This document shows positions 22,346-36,395 of a stretch of 64,000 bases of DNA, one piece after another; position 1 is the first letter of the stretch, and each line of letters opens with the position of its first letter. The translations under genes and the position numbers were made by a program. Origin of the DNA: Histoplasma ohiense (taxonomy: Eukaryota > Ascomycota > Eurotiomycetes > Onygenales > Ajellomycetaceae); the NCBI GenBank assembly GCA_017607445.1, contig JAEVHH010000004.1, positions 4,774,001-4,838,000 on the forward strand, in the 5' to 3' direction. Below the pieces are notes generated by a model. That model saw nothing but the letters and a program-made list of their open reading frames with translations, had not been told where the DNA came from and did no database searches.

Positions 22346-23761
22346 TCACTTCTGAGCATCTCTGTGACATCTGTTGTCAAGACAGTGGACAGCTGCTAGC
22401 TTCTTTTGAGTTAGATATCTGAGGATGTCATTCACACATCTGAGTGCAGCAGAGCAGTGCTGATGCTCAGCTGAATAGAATTGACAGCAGTTGACACACT
22501 GTGATGCTCTCTTGCACTTCACATCTGTTGACTTCTCATGCTGACTTGTGGGCTCACTGTAGTTGGAGTATCTCATCAGTCACACATACTTTGATGAATG
22601 GCAGTATCTCTGACATTCTGAATCATGTCTCACTGTCAGTGGTCTTTTCTCAATGAGTCTGACTCTCTCACTGATATTGAAGAGTGAGAAGTCTTTCACT
22701 GAGATGAGAAAGAAGACAATTCATGTAATCTTTCTCATCTTGAGATTCACTCCATATTGCAAGAATTGACAGCTCACTGATTTTATCTTTGTCTAAGTCA
22801 GAATCTCTTTCTCAATCATCTTATCTGTGGGAATTCTTGTTCCTTTCCAGTTCTGAACAAATTTCAGAATCTCTGAGACAGTATAATTGTACCACCACTC
22901 TGATAGTCAGATCTTCATGGCATCAAGAACTTCACAGAGAGTAGTCACTGTCTTTTCAGTGATCAGAGCATTATATATGTCTCTGTTGCTTGATGTGATC
23001 ACTCAATCTGTTCTGATGAGCTTCATCTTCAGCATATTAGTCATGTTCTTCATTCTCTGAATGTTTGCAATGATCATCTGCTGCACAGCATATGACTGCA
23101 GCTGAGTGATCTGTTTCTCTGACTGAAGAATGATGAGAATTTGTGAATTCTTCTGCTGCTTTGTGTTTTCTGTGAGATTTCTTGACTGACTGATGTTCTT
23201 GAGCTGCAGACTGGCTCCACTAGCTCTGTCAGCTGAGAAAGCTGCAGTTTTGACAGAGATAACTTCAGAGAGAGCAGAATTTTTCTTCTTCTGTATGATA
23301 CCCACTCAGATAGTCAGCTCTCTCACAGTTGTTTTCACTGAATTTGACTGTGAGCAAGTATTCAAGACAGTACTCTCTCTCAGAGTTGATGCTGCACTCA
23401 GATCTGCTGTCACATATATGATGAATCTTTCACAGAAGATTTGAACAAAGTTCTGACTGACTGACTACTTCTTCTTTTCAACTCAGCTGTTCAGAGTCTT
23501 TGTCAATCTGATGAGAGTCTTCTATTGCAGATTCTGTTGCTGTTGAGTCTTCTCAAACTACTTCTGTAGCTGAGAGATGACTGTGAGGATGCTGTCACTG
23601 ACTTCTTTGAGAACTGAAGAAGACATTGTAACAGTCTTTCTCTGTCTTTTATCAGTCTTTTCAGTAATAAAATTGACCAGTGACTCTGACTTCAGTGATC
23701 TGATGTAGGCTGTGTCAATGTTCTTGAGTGGATGGGAGGGTGTTGAGAGCTCCATGACCAC
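22346..23761 (-). pseudogene. LINE1 ORF1 (Gag-like, zinc knuckles)
   Basis: 472 codons in length, the same as LINE2 ORF1. The start is the ATG at 23761 (MVMELSTPSHPLKN). A Lys/Arg-rich patch lies at about residues 35-45, and the C-terminal half carries two degenerate knuckles (about 22430-22560), where several Cys have become Tyr by transition. It presumably bound the element RNA. A few stops interrupt it. Confidence 0.75.
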
Positions 23762-25167
23762 TCAATCTGTGCAGTACACACATGTAGAGTAATCACAGAG
23801 AGTGTGTGATGATGTTGAATGGATTGAAGGGTTAAAATTATACGAAAAACAGTTAGAAAATGGAAAAATTCAAATGTACCCCTACATTCGTGGGTAGTTG
23901 TAAGGATGCACTCCACAGTGGAGTGCAGAGTGAAAGAACATTAAAAGATATGTGTAAGAATCATTAGAAGCTACACAAGTGCAGAACATGGAATGAAGAA
24001 ATCATTGAGAGCTACATAAAAAAATCATTAGAGACTATACAAGTGCAGAGCATGGAGTGAAAGAACATTAAGAGTTACACAGAAGAATTATTAGAAACTA
24101 CACAAGTATGAAGCACAGAGCAGAAGAACATTGAGAGTTATGTGAGATTACAACAGTCAGAAACAAGCAGATGCAGAAGAAGAGTTGATTGTGTAAGTTA
24201 ATTACTAACAGATACTAACTCATCACATTATCCTCTTCTATCAGAGTGAGTGAGGATTTATAGATGTCAAGAGCAGCAGTGTTCTTCAAGATGAATGCAG
24301 ATTCTCAGATCTGACAATCATATTCTACTCATTTGATGAGATATTCACAGCAGCAGTGATTGATTCTATCATCAAGAATTGCTTCAATTTCTCATTCAAG
24401 TTTGTTGTCTTCTTCTACAATGACAGATGGCTGTCAATTGAAGATTCTCTGTGAGGGGAATGGATCCTCGGCTGCAGGTTGAAGCAGGTTTGTATGAAAG
24501 ACATCATAAATGTTAGATAAGATGTTGAGTTGATAATTATGTGTGTCTAACACTTTCTTCACTGTATATTTGATATGATGATAATCTAGTGTATGCAAGA
24601 GATGATCTGTTTTTATGTTCTTGAGATTCAGTCAGACTTTGTCTTCTATATAATATTGAATTGCAGAACTTCTTCTGATGTTTGTTTGATTCTTATAATT
24701 TTGCTGAGTGCTGATCATTGAAGCTTCTGCTTATTCACAAACTTTCTTCAACTTGCTCATAATGTTCTCTGCTATCTGTATGAGGCTGTGGGTGTGTGTG
24801 GTTTCTCAGAGAGTCTCAGAGAAGTTCAGAATCTCTAAGTTGTATCTGTGTAAAAGAAAGAATGGGCTTACATCTGTTGTAGTGAAATCTCAACCATTAA
24901 TCACAATCTCAGTGTGTGACAGCAGATTGCTTCAGTTGTCTTGTGTATAATTGCAGAACTTACAGAGAATGTTCTTTATCATTTATATCATTCTCTCAGT
25001 AGCTTCATCAGTCTCTGAGTCATTCTTACAACTACTTATGAATGTAGAGATACATTTGAATTTTTCTATTTTCTAACTGTTTTTTGTATAATTTTAACTC
25101 TTCAATCTATTCAACATCATTGCACATCCTCTGTGATTACTCTATATGTGTGTACTGCACAGATTGA

Positions 25168-26583
25168 GTGATCATGGAGCTCTCAACACTCTTCTGTTCA
25201 TTCAAGAATATCAACACAGTCTACATCAGACTACTGAAGCTGAAGTCACCAGTCAATTTTGTTACTGAAAAGACTGATAAAAGACAGAGAAAGACTGTTA
25301 CAATATCTTCTTCAATTCTCAAAGAAGTCAGTGACAGCATCTTCATGATCATCTCTCAGCTACAGAAGTAGTTTGAGAAGATTCAACAGCAACAGAATCT
25401 GCAGTAGAAGACTCTTATCAGATTGACAAAGACTCTGAACAGCTGAATTGAGAAGAAGAAGCAGTCAGTCAATCAGAACTTTGTCTGAGTTTTCTGTGAA
25501 AGATTCATCATATATATGACAGCAGATCTGAGTGCAGCATCAATTCTGAAAAAGAGTGCTGTCTCAGATATTTACTCACAGTTAAATTCAATGAAAATAA
25601 CTGTGAGAAAGCTGACTATTTGAGTGAATATTATATAGAAGAGGAAAAATTCTGTTCTCTCTGAAGCTATCTTTGTCAAAACTGCAGCTTTCTCAGCTGA
25701 TAAAGCTAGTGAAGTCAGTCTGCAGCTCAAAAACATCAGTCAGTCAAAGAGTCTCACAGAGAATATAAAGCAGCAGAAGAATTCATAAATTCTCATCATT
25801 CTTCAGTCAGAGAAACAGATCACCCAGCTGCAGCTATACACTATATGACAGATGATTGTTGCAAACATTCAGAGAGTGAAGAATATAGCTAATATGCTGA
25901 AGATGAAGCTCATCAGAACAGATTGAATGATTACATCAAACAACAGAGATATATACAATACTCTGATCATTGAGAAGACAGTGACTACTCTCTGTGAAAT
26001 TTTTGATATCATGAAGATTCAGCTACTGAAGTGATGGTACAATTATGCTGTCTCAAAAGTTCTGAAATTTATTCAGAACTGAGAAGAGACAAGAATTCCC
26101 ACAGACAAGATAATTGAGAAAGAGATTCTGACTCAGACAAAAATAAAATCAGTGAACTGTTGACTCTTGTAATATGAAGTGAACTTCAAAATAAGAAAGA
26201 TTATATGAATTGTCTTCTTTCTCATCTCAGTGAAAGACTTCTCACTCTTCAATGTCAGTGAGAAAATCAGACTCATTGAGAAAAAACCACTGACAGTGAG
26301 ACATGACTCAGAATATCAGAGATACTGTTATTCATCAAAGTATGCATGACTGATGAGATGCTTCAACTGCAGTGAGTTCACAAATCAGCACAAGAGATCA
26401 ACAAATGTGAAGTGCAAGAGAGTATCATGATATATTAACTACTGTCAACTCTATTCAGCTGAGCATCAGCACTGCTCTGCTGTGCTCAGATGTGTGAATA
26501 ACATTCTCAGATGTCTAACTCAAAAGAAACTAACAGCTGTTCACTGTCTTGATGACAGATATCACAGAGATACTCAGAAGTAG
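25168..26583 (+). pseudogene. LINE2 ORF1 (Gag-like, zinc knuckles)
   Basis: 472 codons, from MIMELSTLFC to the TAG at 26581. The first knuckle, RCFNCSEFTNQHKRSTNVKC, keeps all Cys/His (about 26359-26418). A second Cys/His group (YSAEHQHCSAVLRC) follows. A handful of TGA and TAG codons break it. Confidence 0.78.
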
Positions 26584-26619
26584 CAATCACTGTCAGTACA
26601 GTCAGCATCAATGATTGCA

Positions 26620-29600
26620 GTGATGATATCTATATCATTCATTTAATCAACTCAGTCAACACAGCTCACTGAGCTAGCACTCTGCAAGTGAGCAGCTACT
26701 TAGAGCTTCATCAGTGAAAAAAATATTATTTGACAGATGATCTGCATCAGATAATGCTCAGTCTGCACAGCAGAGTGACAATATAGTCAAGCAGTCAAAA
26801 AGCAGTCTAGTCTCAGCATGCAGACAACAGATCTGAGATTCTTCAATCTCATCTTATAGATAAACTTTGACAGCAGCTTATCAAATAACTTCTTATACTA
26901 AAACATCAACATCAGTGATGCAGCTGATGCTGCAGAAACAATCAGCAGAAAAATCATTCTCTACAGATCTTTTGAGCAAATACAGTCAGAGTAGTTCTCT
27001 GTCACACAGTAGCTCTACAGCTTGCTTTTGAGCAGAGCTGTGAAGTAATCTGTATACAGAAGTCTTACACACACTCTGACATCAAGACTTCTAATCACTC
27101 AGCATATGAGTGCTTTGTATTTATAGATCACTGAAATGACACTAATCTGAAGCAGTGAGAGAAGAAGAGATCTCAGATCATGATATATATATACAAGAGT
27201 TCAAAGATAAAAACACAGCAACACTGATCTATATAAAACAGAGATTTGCTGTGAATCAGTGTCAATGACTACCACATTCTCAATGTGTACAGACAGTCTG
27301 AGACAGACACAGTCATGAACTATCTGATTAATTTGAATTCATCAGCTCACTGTCTAGTAGATGAGGATTTCAATGTATGATATGATATCTTTGAATCAGA
27401 GACAGTGAATCTGCACTGAGAAGAGAAGCTTGTTCAGTGAATCAGTGAACACAGAATGAACTTTGTGAGAGAGATAGATATTTCAATTCATACAGCAGAT
27501 TATGTGATTGATCTTATCTTCTTCAATATAATCTTTATTTTCACTTCAGTGCACTAAGATTTACACTGCAGCTCAGATCATCAGTCTATAATTACTATAC
27601 TATCAACAACATTTCAGACACAACAGAGCAGAGCTCAGATCAAGATCACAGACTCTCAGCTGAAGCTCTTTGCAGATCTTATCAGAGATCTTATAATGAA
27701 TATATTTTACTCAGATAAAGTTGAGAATGCAGCACAGTTTGATGATTTGACTCAACACTTCACTCAGAATCTTCTGACTGCAGCTCAGACAGTCAGCAAG
27801 TCAGTGCAATAAGAACAGACTACAACTCTCTGATAAACAGCAGACTGTCAAAGAGCACATTGAGAGCTCATCACTCATCAGACAGAGACTATAAAACACT
27901 GATTCAAGAACACAGTATGCAAAACCAAATATGCATACTGAAGACAGATGATCAATGAGATCAGAGATAGCAGAGATCTGTACTGAATGATAGCATAATA
28001 TGAGCTGAAACTCAACCTCAGAGCATTCTCTCTGATGATTGAGAATCAGATTATAGAAGAAATAGCTGTCAAAGCTGAGACACTTCAGCAAGTTATTCTG
28101 AAGTGATACAACTCAGCTGATGATCTGAAATACAATTCATTGAATGATGAGCACTGAAGTGGCATGAGAAACCTGCTCTGAAATCTCTGAGTTGAGATGA
28201 AGAAGATAGAGTGCAACATCATTGAAGTACAGAGTATCTCTTCAGACATGAATGAAATCACAGTATGACTGCTCAAAATATTCTGATAGTATGTGTCTCT
28301 CTTTGTACAGCAGTTATACAACTGCTATCTTCAGCTCTGCCACTTCTCACAAATCTGAAAGCTGACAGAAATGACAATGATATTTAAAATAGATAAAAAA
28401 GACAGAAGCTTGATCTATTTCTGAAGATTCATTGTCTTTCTCTCAGTAATCTTCAAGAAGCTGAAATACATTGTTGCAAGATGACTGATGTACACAGTAC
28501 TCATTCATAATGTAGTCAGTTTATAGCATGAAGAGATACTGCTCAGATGATTGACAATGAATCTGATAGCTGCTTTCACTCATGAAATGAAGACAGTCTT
28601 CACACAAAACAAGAAGATATTCATAATCACAATAAATGTGCAGAGTGTCTTTGATGCTGTGCTGTACAGACAGCTGCTTCAGTAGATGACATAATAAAAA
28701 TGACTGTATGAGCTGCTACAATTCATTGACAGCTTTCTCATCAAACACAGAGCTCAGATTCAGCTGAAGAAGATCATCACAGCAGTATATCAGATGCAAT
28801 ATAATATATTACAGAAATCTTCTCTGTCATCAATACTATTTCTTCTATATCTGACAGAGCTGCTGTGACAGAATCTGAAATTATATTTTGACTATATAGA
28901 TGATCTGAATACTTGATGAGCTACACACTCATTTGACAGCAATGCTACTCTTCTCAGTCATGATATACAGAGTATTCTGAGATGAGAGGAGACAAACAAA
29001 ATAATCTTCATATCAGAGAAACTTAAAATAATTCATCTTATAAAAAAACAATACAATGAAATACTGTCAGTGATTGTGTCAGAGAATCTGATCATACACT
29101 TTGTCACTGTCTCAACTGAACAGAAGTCAGCACTCTGCTGATTGAGTGTATATTTTGACAGAAGACTCATCTGAAGATTATATATCTCTGTCTAAATAAA
29201 GAAGACAAGAGCTGTGACTCAGCATATCTGAAGTCTAGAGAAGATCAGAGATAAGCTTTCAGCAGATGCTCTGTAAAAAATAATCACTATCTATATGGTT
29301 TTCTCACTGCTCTATAACACAGAGATCTGATACAGCAGTTGCATGCAGTCAGTAAGATATATAAGCAGAAGTGAGAAGATCAGCTTCTGTCTGAGATAAT
29401 ATATGAAAACAGTTGAGAAGATGCTTATCATAACAGTCAGAGAAGTTCTTTCAGTTTTTCATACAACATTCATCACAACTCTATACTGAGATGCTGAGCT
29501 TTCATCAGCAATGATAGCTCTGAAGAAGATCAAAATATGTTTTGCAATAAGACTTCAGATAATGAATGAGAGATATTCACTGACTTCACAAATAGCTTTC

Positions 29601-30720
29601 TCAATGATCACACATGAAAGAGAGACTGAAATCTGACAGTATTTGAAGATCAAGATTCAGAGGTTGAAGATGCTACTGTCTGCAGTCAATAGACTCACAC
29701 TTATCATTTCATACTACTCAGAGAAGTGCAGAACAGATTTCACAGAGAATGTAGATAAAAAAAATACTGCTCAGACATTCAAGAAATGATGAGAAAGTCA
29801 ATCTTCAACAGATCTATATATTTTCTCAGATGAATCAGAACAGATTCTTGACAACAGCAGATAGATGAGTTATAGCTTTATAATCTATCAGAGAAACAGA
29901 GAGCTGATCAGCTTCTCAGCTGCATTGAGCTCTATATCACATATCTTCAATGCTGAGACAGTTGATGTCTGCTGTGCATTAGAGTGTATGATGAAGCTTT
30001 TATTCTATATCACAGATGACAGCATCAGTTCTTGAATCTGACTCTGTCTTGACAACATCTCAGTCATCTGAGATATACAGAGCAGTGCAGCAGTCTTCTT
30101 GAACTGAGTCTACAACTGCTGCTACAAACTTCTCAGACAATATAATATGAATCTGAAATGAGTCTTTGAATATATAAGAATAGAGAGCAATGAGAAAGTA
30201 GATTATCTGACTAAGCAGACAGTCTCATCTACTACAGTCTCAGTCTATAAACTCAAAATCATGTTCACAGTCAGTGGGGTCTGCACAGTGGTCAAGCAGC
30301 TCAGTCAAGAGACAGAATGAGAATAATGAAGCAGAGTCTGTGAAAAGCTCTCTGACTAATATCAGAACTGAAGATTCAGCAGATTGACTGTGGAATATTA
30401 AATGAAAGTCTCTTCAGAGCTCAGTATATCACAGTATGCTCTTCACTGCTGACTTGCACTCTGCTTCTCTTATAAGAACTTTTTCTGATATCACAGATGC
30501 TTTCAGCATGCAGATGTGAGATTCATCTGTGTCTGTGAACACAACAAAAACTCAAAACATTTGATACTCTGTCAATACTTACAGAGATACTTCTCTCACT
30601 GACTCAAAAGATCAGTAGCACAGTCATACAACTGAGTGACAGCTGTTGTCTATCTAGAGTCTCTGATCTCTACAGACTTTGTAGAGCTGCTTGGCTGCAT
30701 GCAGTTCTATATATAGTACT
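26620..30720 (+). pseudogene. LINE2 ORF2: endonuclease, reverse transcriptase, RNase H
   Basis: The start is approximate. Endonuclease SSDHQSI is near 27570. The RT box at 28893-28904 reads YIDD; LINE1 keeps YADD. RNase H follows with FSDESEQ near 29825. A C-terminal CXCX8HX3C knuckle (CVCEHNKNSKHLILC, about 30530-30575) is typical of Tad1/I-group ORF2 ends. The frame has many stops. Confidence 0.75.
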
Positions 30721-30795
30721 GCATGAGATAACACAGCTGTTTGAGCACACATCATCTGACAGCCCTCACAGCAGTTTCAAGTCTATACAGACAGT

Positions 30796-31017
30796 ACAGA
30801 TAGCACAACATCTGATACAACTAATTTAATCAGTACAATAGATTCAATCAATGCAATCAGTATAAATGATACAATCAGTTCAATCAGTACAATTGACTCA
30901 ATCAGTTCAATCAGTACAAATGATACAATCAGTTCAACTGATTCAATTGATACAAACAGTACAATTGATACAATTGATTCAATCAGTTCAATCAGTTCAA
31001 CTGATGCAAATGATTAA
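30796..31017 (+). repeat. Simple tandem repeat in the LINE2 3' region
   Basis: The same 9-bp-type repeat as in LINE1. Read in sense it would give a Ser/Thr/Asp/Ile-rich stretch after ORF2. Most units differ by TG/CA alternatives, suggesting CpG in the ancestral unit. Confidence 0.8.
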
Positions 31018-34000
31018 ATCAGTATGATAGACTCATTTGTTTCAACTAGCTGTGGTGTAATCAGTACAGTCTGTATACTGACTCAGTCAACATACTTCTG
31101 ACTGCAGATATACACTCTTTTTCTCTCTTTTCACTGTTCTCTTCATCTCTCTTCACTTCTTTTCTCTCACAATCTTCTTCAGTGCTCTCTTCTCTCTCTC
31201 TTCTTAGATTTGTACTGAGTCATGTGACTGTAAGATGCCACAGAGAGTATAGTCTTTTCTTCACTCTTTTCTTTATTTTCTTTTTCAGAACACTTATTTT
31301 TTCTCTCTTTTTTTGTCTATCTCATCTATTCTTTCTCTGCTGTTAGAAGCACAGACAGTTTTCAGATCAACTGAGAGAGTTATCTCTCTTCATTCACTGT
31401 AAAGCCTTTCAGACATGACAGCAGCAGTTTCTCTTGAGAACCACACTATAGCTTCATCATGAATGATCATACATCAGATCAGAAATAGATACACAGCTCA
31501 GTAAAATTCTTTTCAATGAGCTGAGTCTTCTCAAGAGTTGTCATCTGAATTCTGTTTTCTTTCTCTCTGTGTACATAGAAATCTCTTCAGTGTAGCACAT
31601 CTTCATGCTCTTCAGAAGGCTTCTGAAATACAGATGCTGTCTGTGTTTTCTTCAGAATGTTAAATCAATACAAACAAACAAACAAACAAATCAGTCTCTG
31701 AGTGATACACTGTTGATAACTTTCATTTGATTCTTAGTAATTGATATATGTGGGCTCAGAGTGTGCTGATGAATTGACTGTCTCTATCTAATACAATAGA
31801 TGAAGACAGACTGTGTATACAATAGAATGAGCTTCTGATGAAGATGTCTGCAACTACTTCAATGTCTATCTTATCACAGAGCTGTAGTATTACATCCTTG
31901 CTAAGTCAGTTGACAATGACTAGAATGTTCATAGAATCTCTGCTCTTGAGCAAGAAAACTGCAAAATCAATAGCTATATTGCACTAAGTTCAGTTGAAGA
32001 CAGATAGAGACTTCAGCATCTCTTTTCAATGTTCACATCATACTGTTACTGAGCTGCAGCAATCACAGTTGTGTATGAATCAGTGTATATCTTTCAATAT
32101 ATCTGATCAGTAGAATTCTCAGATGACAATGTTGTACATGATTTCATATTCTGAATGCTCAGTTATCAGTGAGTCATGAATTTCTTGCATAATCTATATT
32201 TGTAGAGATTCTGAATCAAGAACTCATCATCTATCTCAAAAGTGTAAGCAGTTGTCATCATCAATTGAATATGCTGAGATATCTGTTTTTGAGTATACAT
32301 CTGTGGGGAATTGAGATGCTTTACTTTGTACAGCTTCGATGACTTGCTGTCAGAATTCATCTGCTTCTGCTACTAGTCTTCATTGTTCTTTGAGTGAGGG
32401 TTCTTGAGCTTGAGACTGATTGATATGTATGTGGGGTTCATCTGATTGTGTAGAACTTTCTATAATTGTGGGGTTGATTAACTGATACTCTCAGTGTTTT
32501 TATCTGTCATCTAAGTCATCAGATGGTATATCTTGTTCTTGATGGGACAGAGCATCTGCAAGAGTGTTCTCTACTTCAGATCAATAACAAATTGTGAACA
32601 AAAAACAGCTAAGAAACAATGATCAATGCATATGTCTCTCAGTGAGCTTATAAGTGATTGTGAAGTATTCTAAATTCTTATAATTGATAACAATCTCAAA
32701 CTTCTTGACACTCATAAGTTCAGACTTTCATTTCTTGAAGTATTATATGATTGCTAGAAGCTTTTTGTTGTAGATCTTATAGTTGCATTCAGCAGACAAC
32801 ATCTTTTTTGAGATGAAAACACAAGATTATAGAATATCTTCATTATCATATTGCATTAGTGCCTCATCTACTACATAATCTGAGATGTCTGTTTCAAGAA
32901 TCATATGCTTATCTGAATTGAATAATTGCAGCATTGAGGTGCTTGTGAATATACACTTCAGTTTTTTGAATGCTGCATCCACTTCATCAGTTCATTGAAA
33001 TACAGCATCTTTTCAGATCAGATCTGTCAGTGATTGTATGATATCAGAGAAGTCTTTGATAAATCTTCAGTAGAAGTTGGCAAATTCTAGAAAGCTTCTA
33101 GTCTCTTTTACTGAGACTGATGTCTCTCAGTTGAGGATTGCTTCCACCTTCTTAGAATCCATGCATATGTCTTTTTCAGCTTCAATGATAAATTTTAGAT
33201 AGATTATAGACTTGATCTCAAAGTTGCATTTGTCAATGTTCACTTACAGTCCAGCTTTTCATAGATGGTCAAGCACTTGTTGTATATACTTACAGTACTC
33301 AGTGAACAATTCATCAGTGAAGATCAAGATATCATTTATGTACACTGAGATGATCTCATTGAGCAGATCTTGTAGAGCTCAGTTAATGTATTTCTGAAAT
33401 ATATTTGAAGCATTCACTAATTCAAAGAGAGTCACTGTTCATTCATATAATTCATAACATATACAAAAGACAGTTAGTCATTCATCACCTTCATTAATTC
33501 TTATCTTGTAGAAGGCCACAGAGATGTCAAGTTTTGTAAATCATTTTGCTTTTTCTATTTGTTTGAGTGTTTTATTGATGAGTGAGAGGAGGTATCAGTT
33601 CTTCTGTGTAATCTTGTTGAGTTCTTGATAGTTGACACAGAATCATAAGCCTTCTTCTGATTTCTTTGCAAACAGTACAGATGCTGCAGTGGATGAGTTG
33701 CTAATATAAATGAAGTCTTTATCTAATAATCTGTTGAGTGTTTTTTGTAGAATGAGGAGCTCATTATATGACATACTGTAGGGAGAACTTCAGAGTGGTT
33801 GCAGATTCTTATCATCTTTCTTAATGAGCTCAATTATATAATCTATACTGAGTTCTCAATGAGAGAGAAGCTTTTCAGCTTTTTTCTCATCAAACACATC
33901 TGCAAAGTCTTCATACAATTTGAGTAGTTTCTTGTGTGATTTTTTGAGATCTTCGAGTTCTAACTTTTCTAATACTTTCTTGATATCTGCTATACTAGCA

Positions 34001-35924
34001 GTGAACACTTGAACATTCTTCTTCTCATGTGTTTGATGGGTTAGTAGTTTGTATGTTTCTGCTGATATCTGAATGAGATCAGTGGTTCTATTGACATCCT
34101 TCTCATAAACACAGTCACCTTCTGAGAAAATAAAGCAGTGGTTGCATGCATTCAACAAGGTTCCAAATTCTGTGAGTCATGATAGACTGAGCATTAGATT
34201 GTACTCAAGATTTTGTATTTCATATGCATATACATTCTTTTTCTCATATCCTTCTATGTCAACATTAAATCTTACCATGTTGTAGGAGGCAGATTCTCTG
34301 AGACTGTCAAATTCACTGAGTTTATATAGTTTGAGAAAGAGAATATGCTGAAGCTTATGCTTCTCAATCAGCTGAGTGTCTATAAGAGCATAGTGAAGAA
34401 AACCACTGTCTATCATTACTCATACATTGACTAAGCTATTTACAATAACAGAGACTATAATTGTATTCACTTGCATCTTCTACTTGAATCTTCAGCTAGC
34501 TTTTTGCTTCTTGAGCTCTCATTCATATTTTAGAATGAGAGCTTGTCTTTTCTCTGTTCTTGTCTATCTGTGAGTGATGCAGCATTCACATGTGTGGGGG
34601 GTTTACTTGAAGTGATTGCATTCAGACATTGATTTGTGAAGTGCTCTGACTTGTCACAGTGTATGCAGACTTCTCTGATGATTTGATTGATGACATTCTT
34701 TTCTGAGATGTTAGAGACTTTTGAGTGGCTTGCATTCATGTGTGGAACTCAGTTCATTGATTCTGATTCAGAGGTGAAGGATGCTGCAGAGTGGTTCAGA
34801 GTGTATGTATTTGTTTGACAGAATTCTCTACAATTTTGAAATGTGTGGAACTGAGACAGATTGTTGTTCAACAGACAAAGATCAGTACAGAATTCACTGT
34901 ATATTGAGAGTTTTGAATGCTCTACACTTCAGTTATACAATTGAAAGTTCAAGTTCTTGAACAATATATTGATCTTGATAATATCATTCCAGTCTTGCCC
35001 ACCTGCTTCTAGAAGCTTGTGATCAAATTCAGAAAGATAAATTGTCAATGCAACATTCATCTGACAAGTCTGATTAAGCCAGTTCAATGTCTTGACTTGA
35101 AGTATAGAATTGAGAAAGAGAGAGTTGAGTTGTTGAAAGACTAGCTCTGATATATACTGATTGTTCTGACAATGACTCATTCAGAGTTGAAATTTTGCTA
35201 ATGTATTGTCATTCAATCTGCTATGAATATACCACACTTGATTGAATAGTGAGTCTATTGCTTGTTCATCAATGTTCAATTTGGTGTTCACTTTTGACTT
35301 CCATACAAGGTAGAGCACTAAATCTCCCTCATATTTATCAAGGATTGAAAGCTTCTCTCTTGAGAGCTTTTCATAAGATGTGGGTGTAGAAGGAATAGTG
35401 AATGTGAAAGTGCTTATCTCAGCAAATCATCATTGCAATTCAGCCATCTGTAGTGCCTGCTGCTGAAGAATGCTTCATAGATCTAAGTTATTGTCTGCTG
35501 TGTTCAGATGCAGTGAGTGTTTGTAGAATTGTTTGTAGTTCATTTTGATGTCTAAGAACATGTAATAATAATATAAAAAAAAAAAAAGAAATATTTGTAG
35601 ACATTTGATCCTCTTGCAGACACTATTCACAGTATTGCAGCACTAAGCTTGATCAAGCTTCTTCATGAACACTATTCATAGTGTTACAGTTCATAGACAC
35701 TTGAGCCTTGTAGAATATAGTTGATTGTATTTCAGACACTTAGACATAATGATCTATATAACTGATGATAAAAGCACTTGAGCTCACAAGAGATCTCTTG
35801 TAACAACTAGACACTCAGATCTGTAAACAATGCACTTGAGTGTAAGAACTGATAATGATGCATTTGAGTGTAAGAACTAATAACAAGACACTCAGATCTT
35901 AAATGCAGAAGAATCAATTTGTAA

Positions 35925-36395
35925 TGTAACAGACATACTTCAATTAACAATTTGATACTATTCTAATTACAGATTATGAATTGATTAAGAAAAGAAAGAG
36001 AAAAGAAATCAGAAGAAAAGATTGTACAAAGAGGGTTTTTATAGAGAAAAGTTCAGAGCAGAAGAATATCAGAAGCCACTTCACGGTGAAGTATGAAGTG
36101 AAAGAACATTAAAAGATATGTATAAAAATCATTAGAAGCTACACAAGCATGGAATGTGGAGTGAGAGAATCATTGAGAGCTACATAAAAGAATTGTTAGA
36201 GACTACACAAGTGCAGAGCACAGAGCAGAAGAATGTTAAGAGCTACACAGAAGAATCATTAGAAACTACACAAGCATAGAGCACAGAGTGAAAGAACATC
36301 AAAGATTATGCAAGATCACAACAGCCAGAAACAAGTGGGTGCAGAAGAGAAGTTGATTGTGTAAGTTAATTACTAATAAATGCTAACTCATCACA
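35925..36395 (-). repeat. 5' LTR of copy D (471 bp)
   Basis: TGTAAC at 35925 to TCACA at 36395 on the plus strand, with three 63-bp units. The primer-binding site lies just outside at 35912-35924. Confidence 0.9.

Larger units (their letters stand above)
17217..23908 (-). mobile_element. LINE1: full-length Tad1-like non-LTR retrotransposon (6692 bp)
   Basis: The 14-bp TSD CACTCCACAGTGGA is present at 17203-17216 and 23909-23922. The 3' end, on the left, is a short TTTG-type tail (CAAA repeats in sense). In sense order it has a 5' UTR, ORF1 with zinc knuckles, ORF2 with endonuclease, RT and RNase H, a simple-repeat region and the 3' UTR. It is the least decayed LINE here and keeps some GG/CC, but CpGs are nearly absent apart from a few near its 5' edge. 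Confidence 0.92.
17051..24227 (-). repeat. 3' LTR of copy D, split by LINE1
   Basis: The pieces 17051-17216 and 23923-24227 rejoin to exactly 471 bp, the length of the other three-unit LTRs. Several CpGs survive in the outer 55 bp (17051-17105), including the one in TTACGAATTGATT, showing that the self-priming sequence originally held a CpG. Confidence 0.9.
25021..31689 (+). mobile_element. LINE2: full-length Tad1-like non-LTR retrotransposon (6669 bp)
   Basis: The 14-bp TSD ATCAGTCTCTGAGT is at 25007-25020 and 31690-31703. The 5' end begins CATTCTTACAACTAC, matching the 5' ends of LINE1 and LINE3, and the 3' end is a CAAA repeat. It is inserted in the integrase of copy D; copies A, B and C show the empty site. 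Confidence 0.92.
24215..35543 (-). pseudogene. Gag-Pol remnant of copy D, split by LINE2
   Basis: Starts at the ATG at 35543. Gag pieces are at 34929-35180 and 34530-34739, the latter with an intact CIHCDKSEHFTNQC knuckle. Protease is at 34177-34416 with Asp-Ser-Gly, and the protease-RT linker at 33856-34158. RT spans about 32900-33800, with the active-site box near 33330 reading YIND, then RNase H and the integrase HHCC (about 32060-32360). LINE2 sits in the integrase core, and the rest continues at 24215-25006. The stop lies inside the 3' LTR, as in the other copies. Confidence 0.85.
17051..36395 (-). mobile_element. LTR family 1 chromovirus, copy D, full length but split
   Basis: TSD ATAAC at 17046-17050 and 36396-36400. 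It lies in the RNase H region of copy B. The body is 17051-17216, 23923-25020 and 31704-36395, about 5.96 kb. LINE1 interrupts the 3' LTR and LINE2 interrupts the integrase. The 5' LTR is on the right because the element is reversed. Confidence 0.92.
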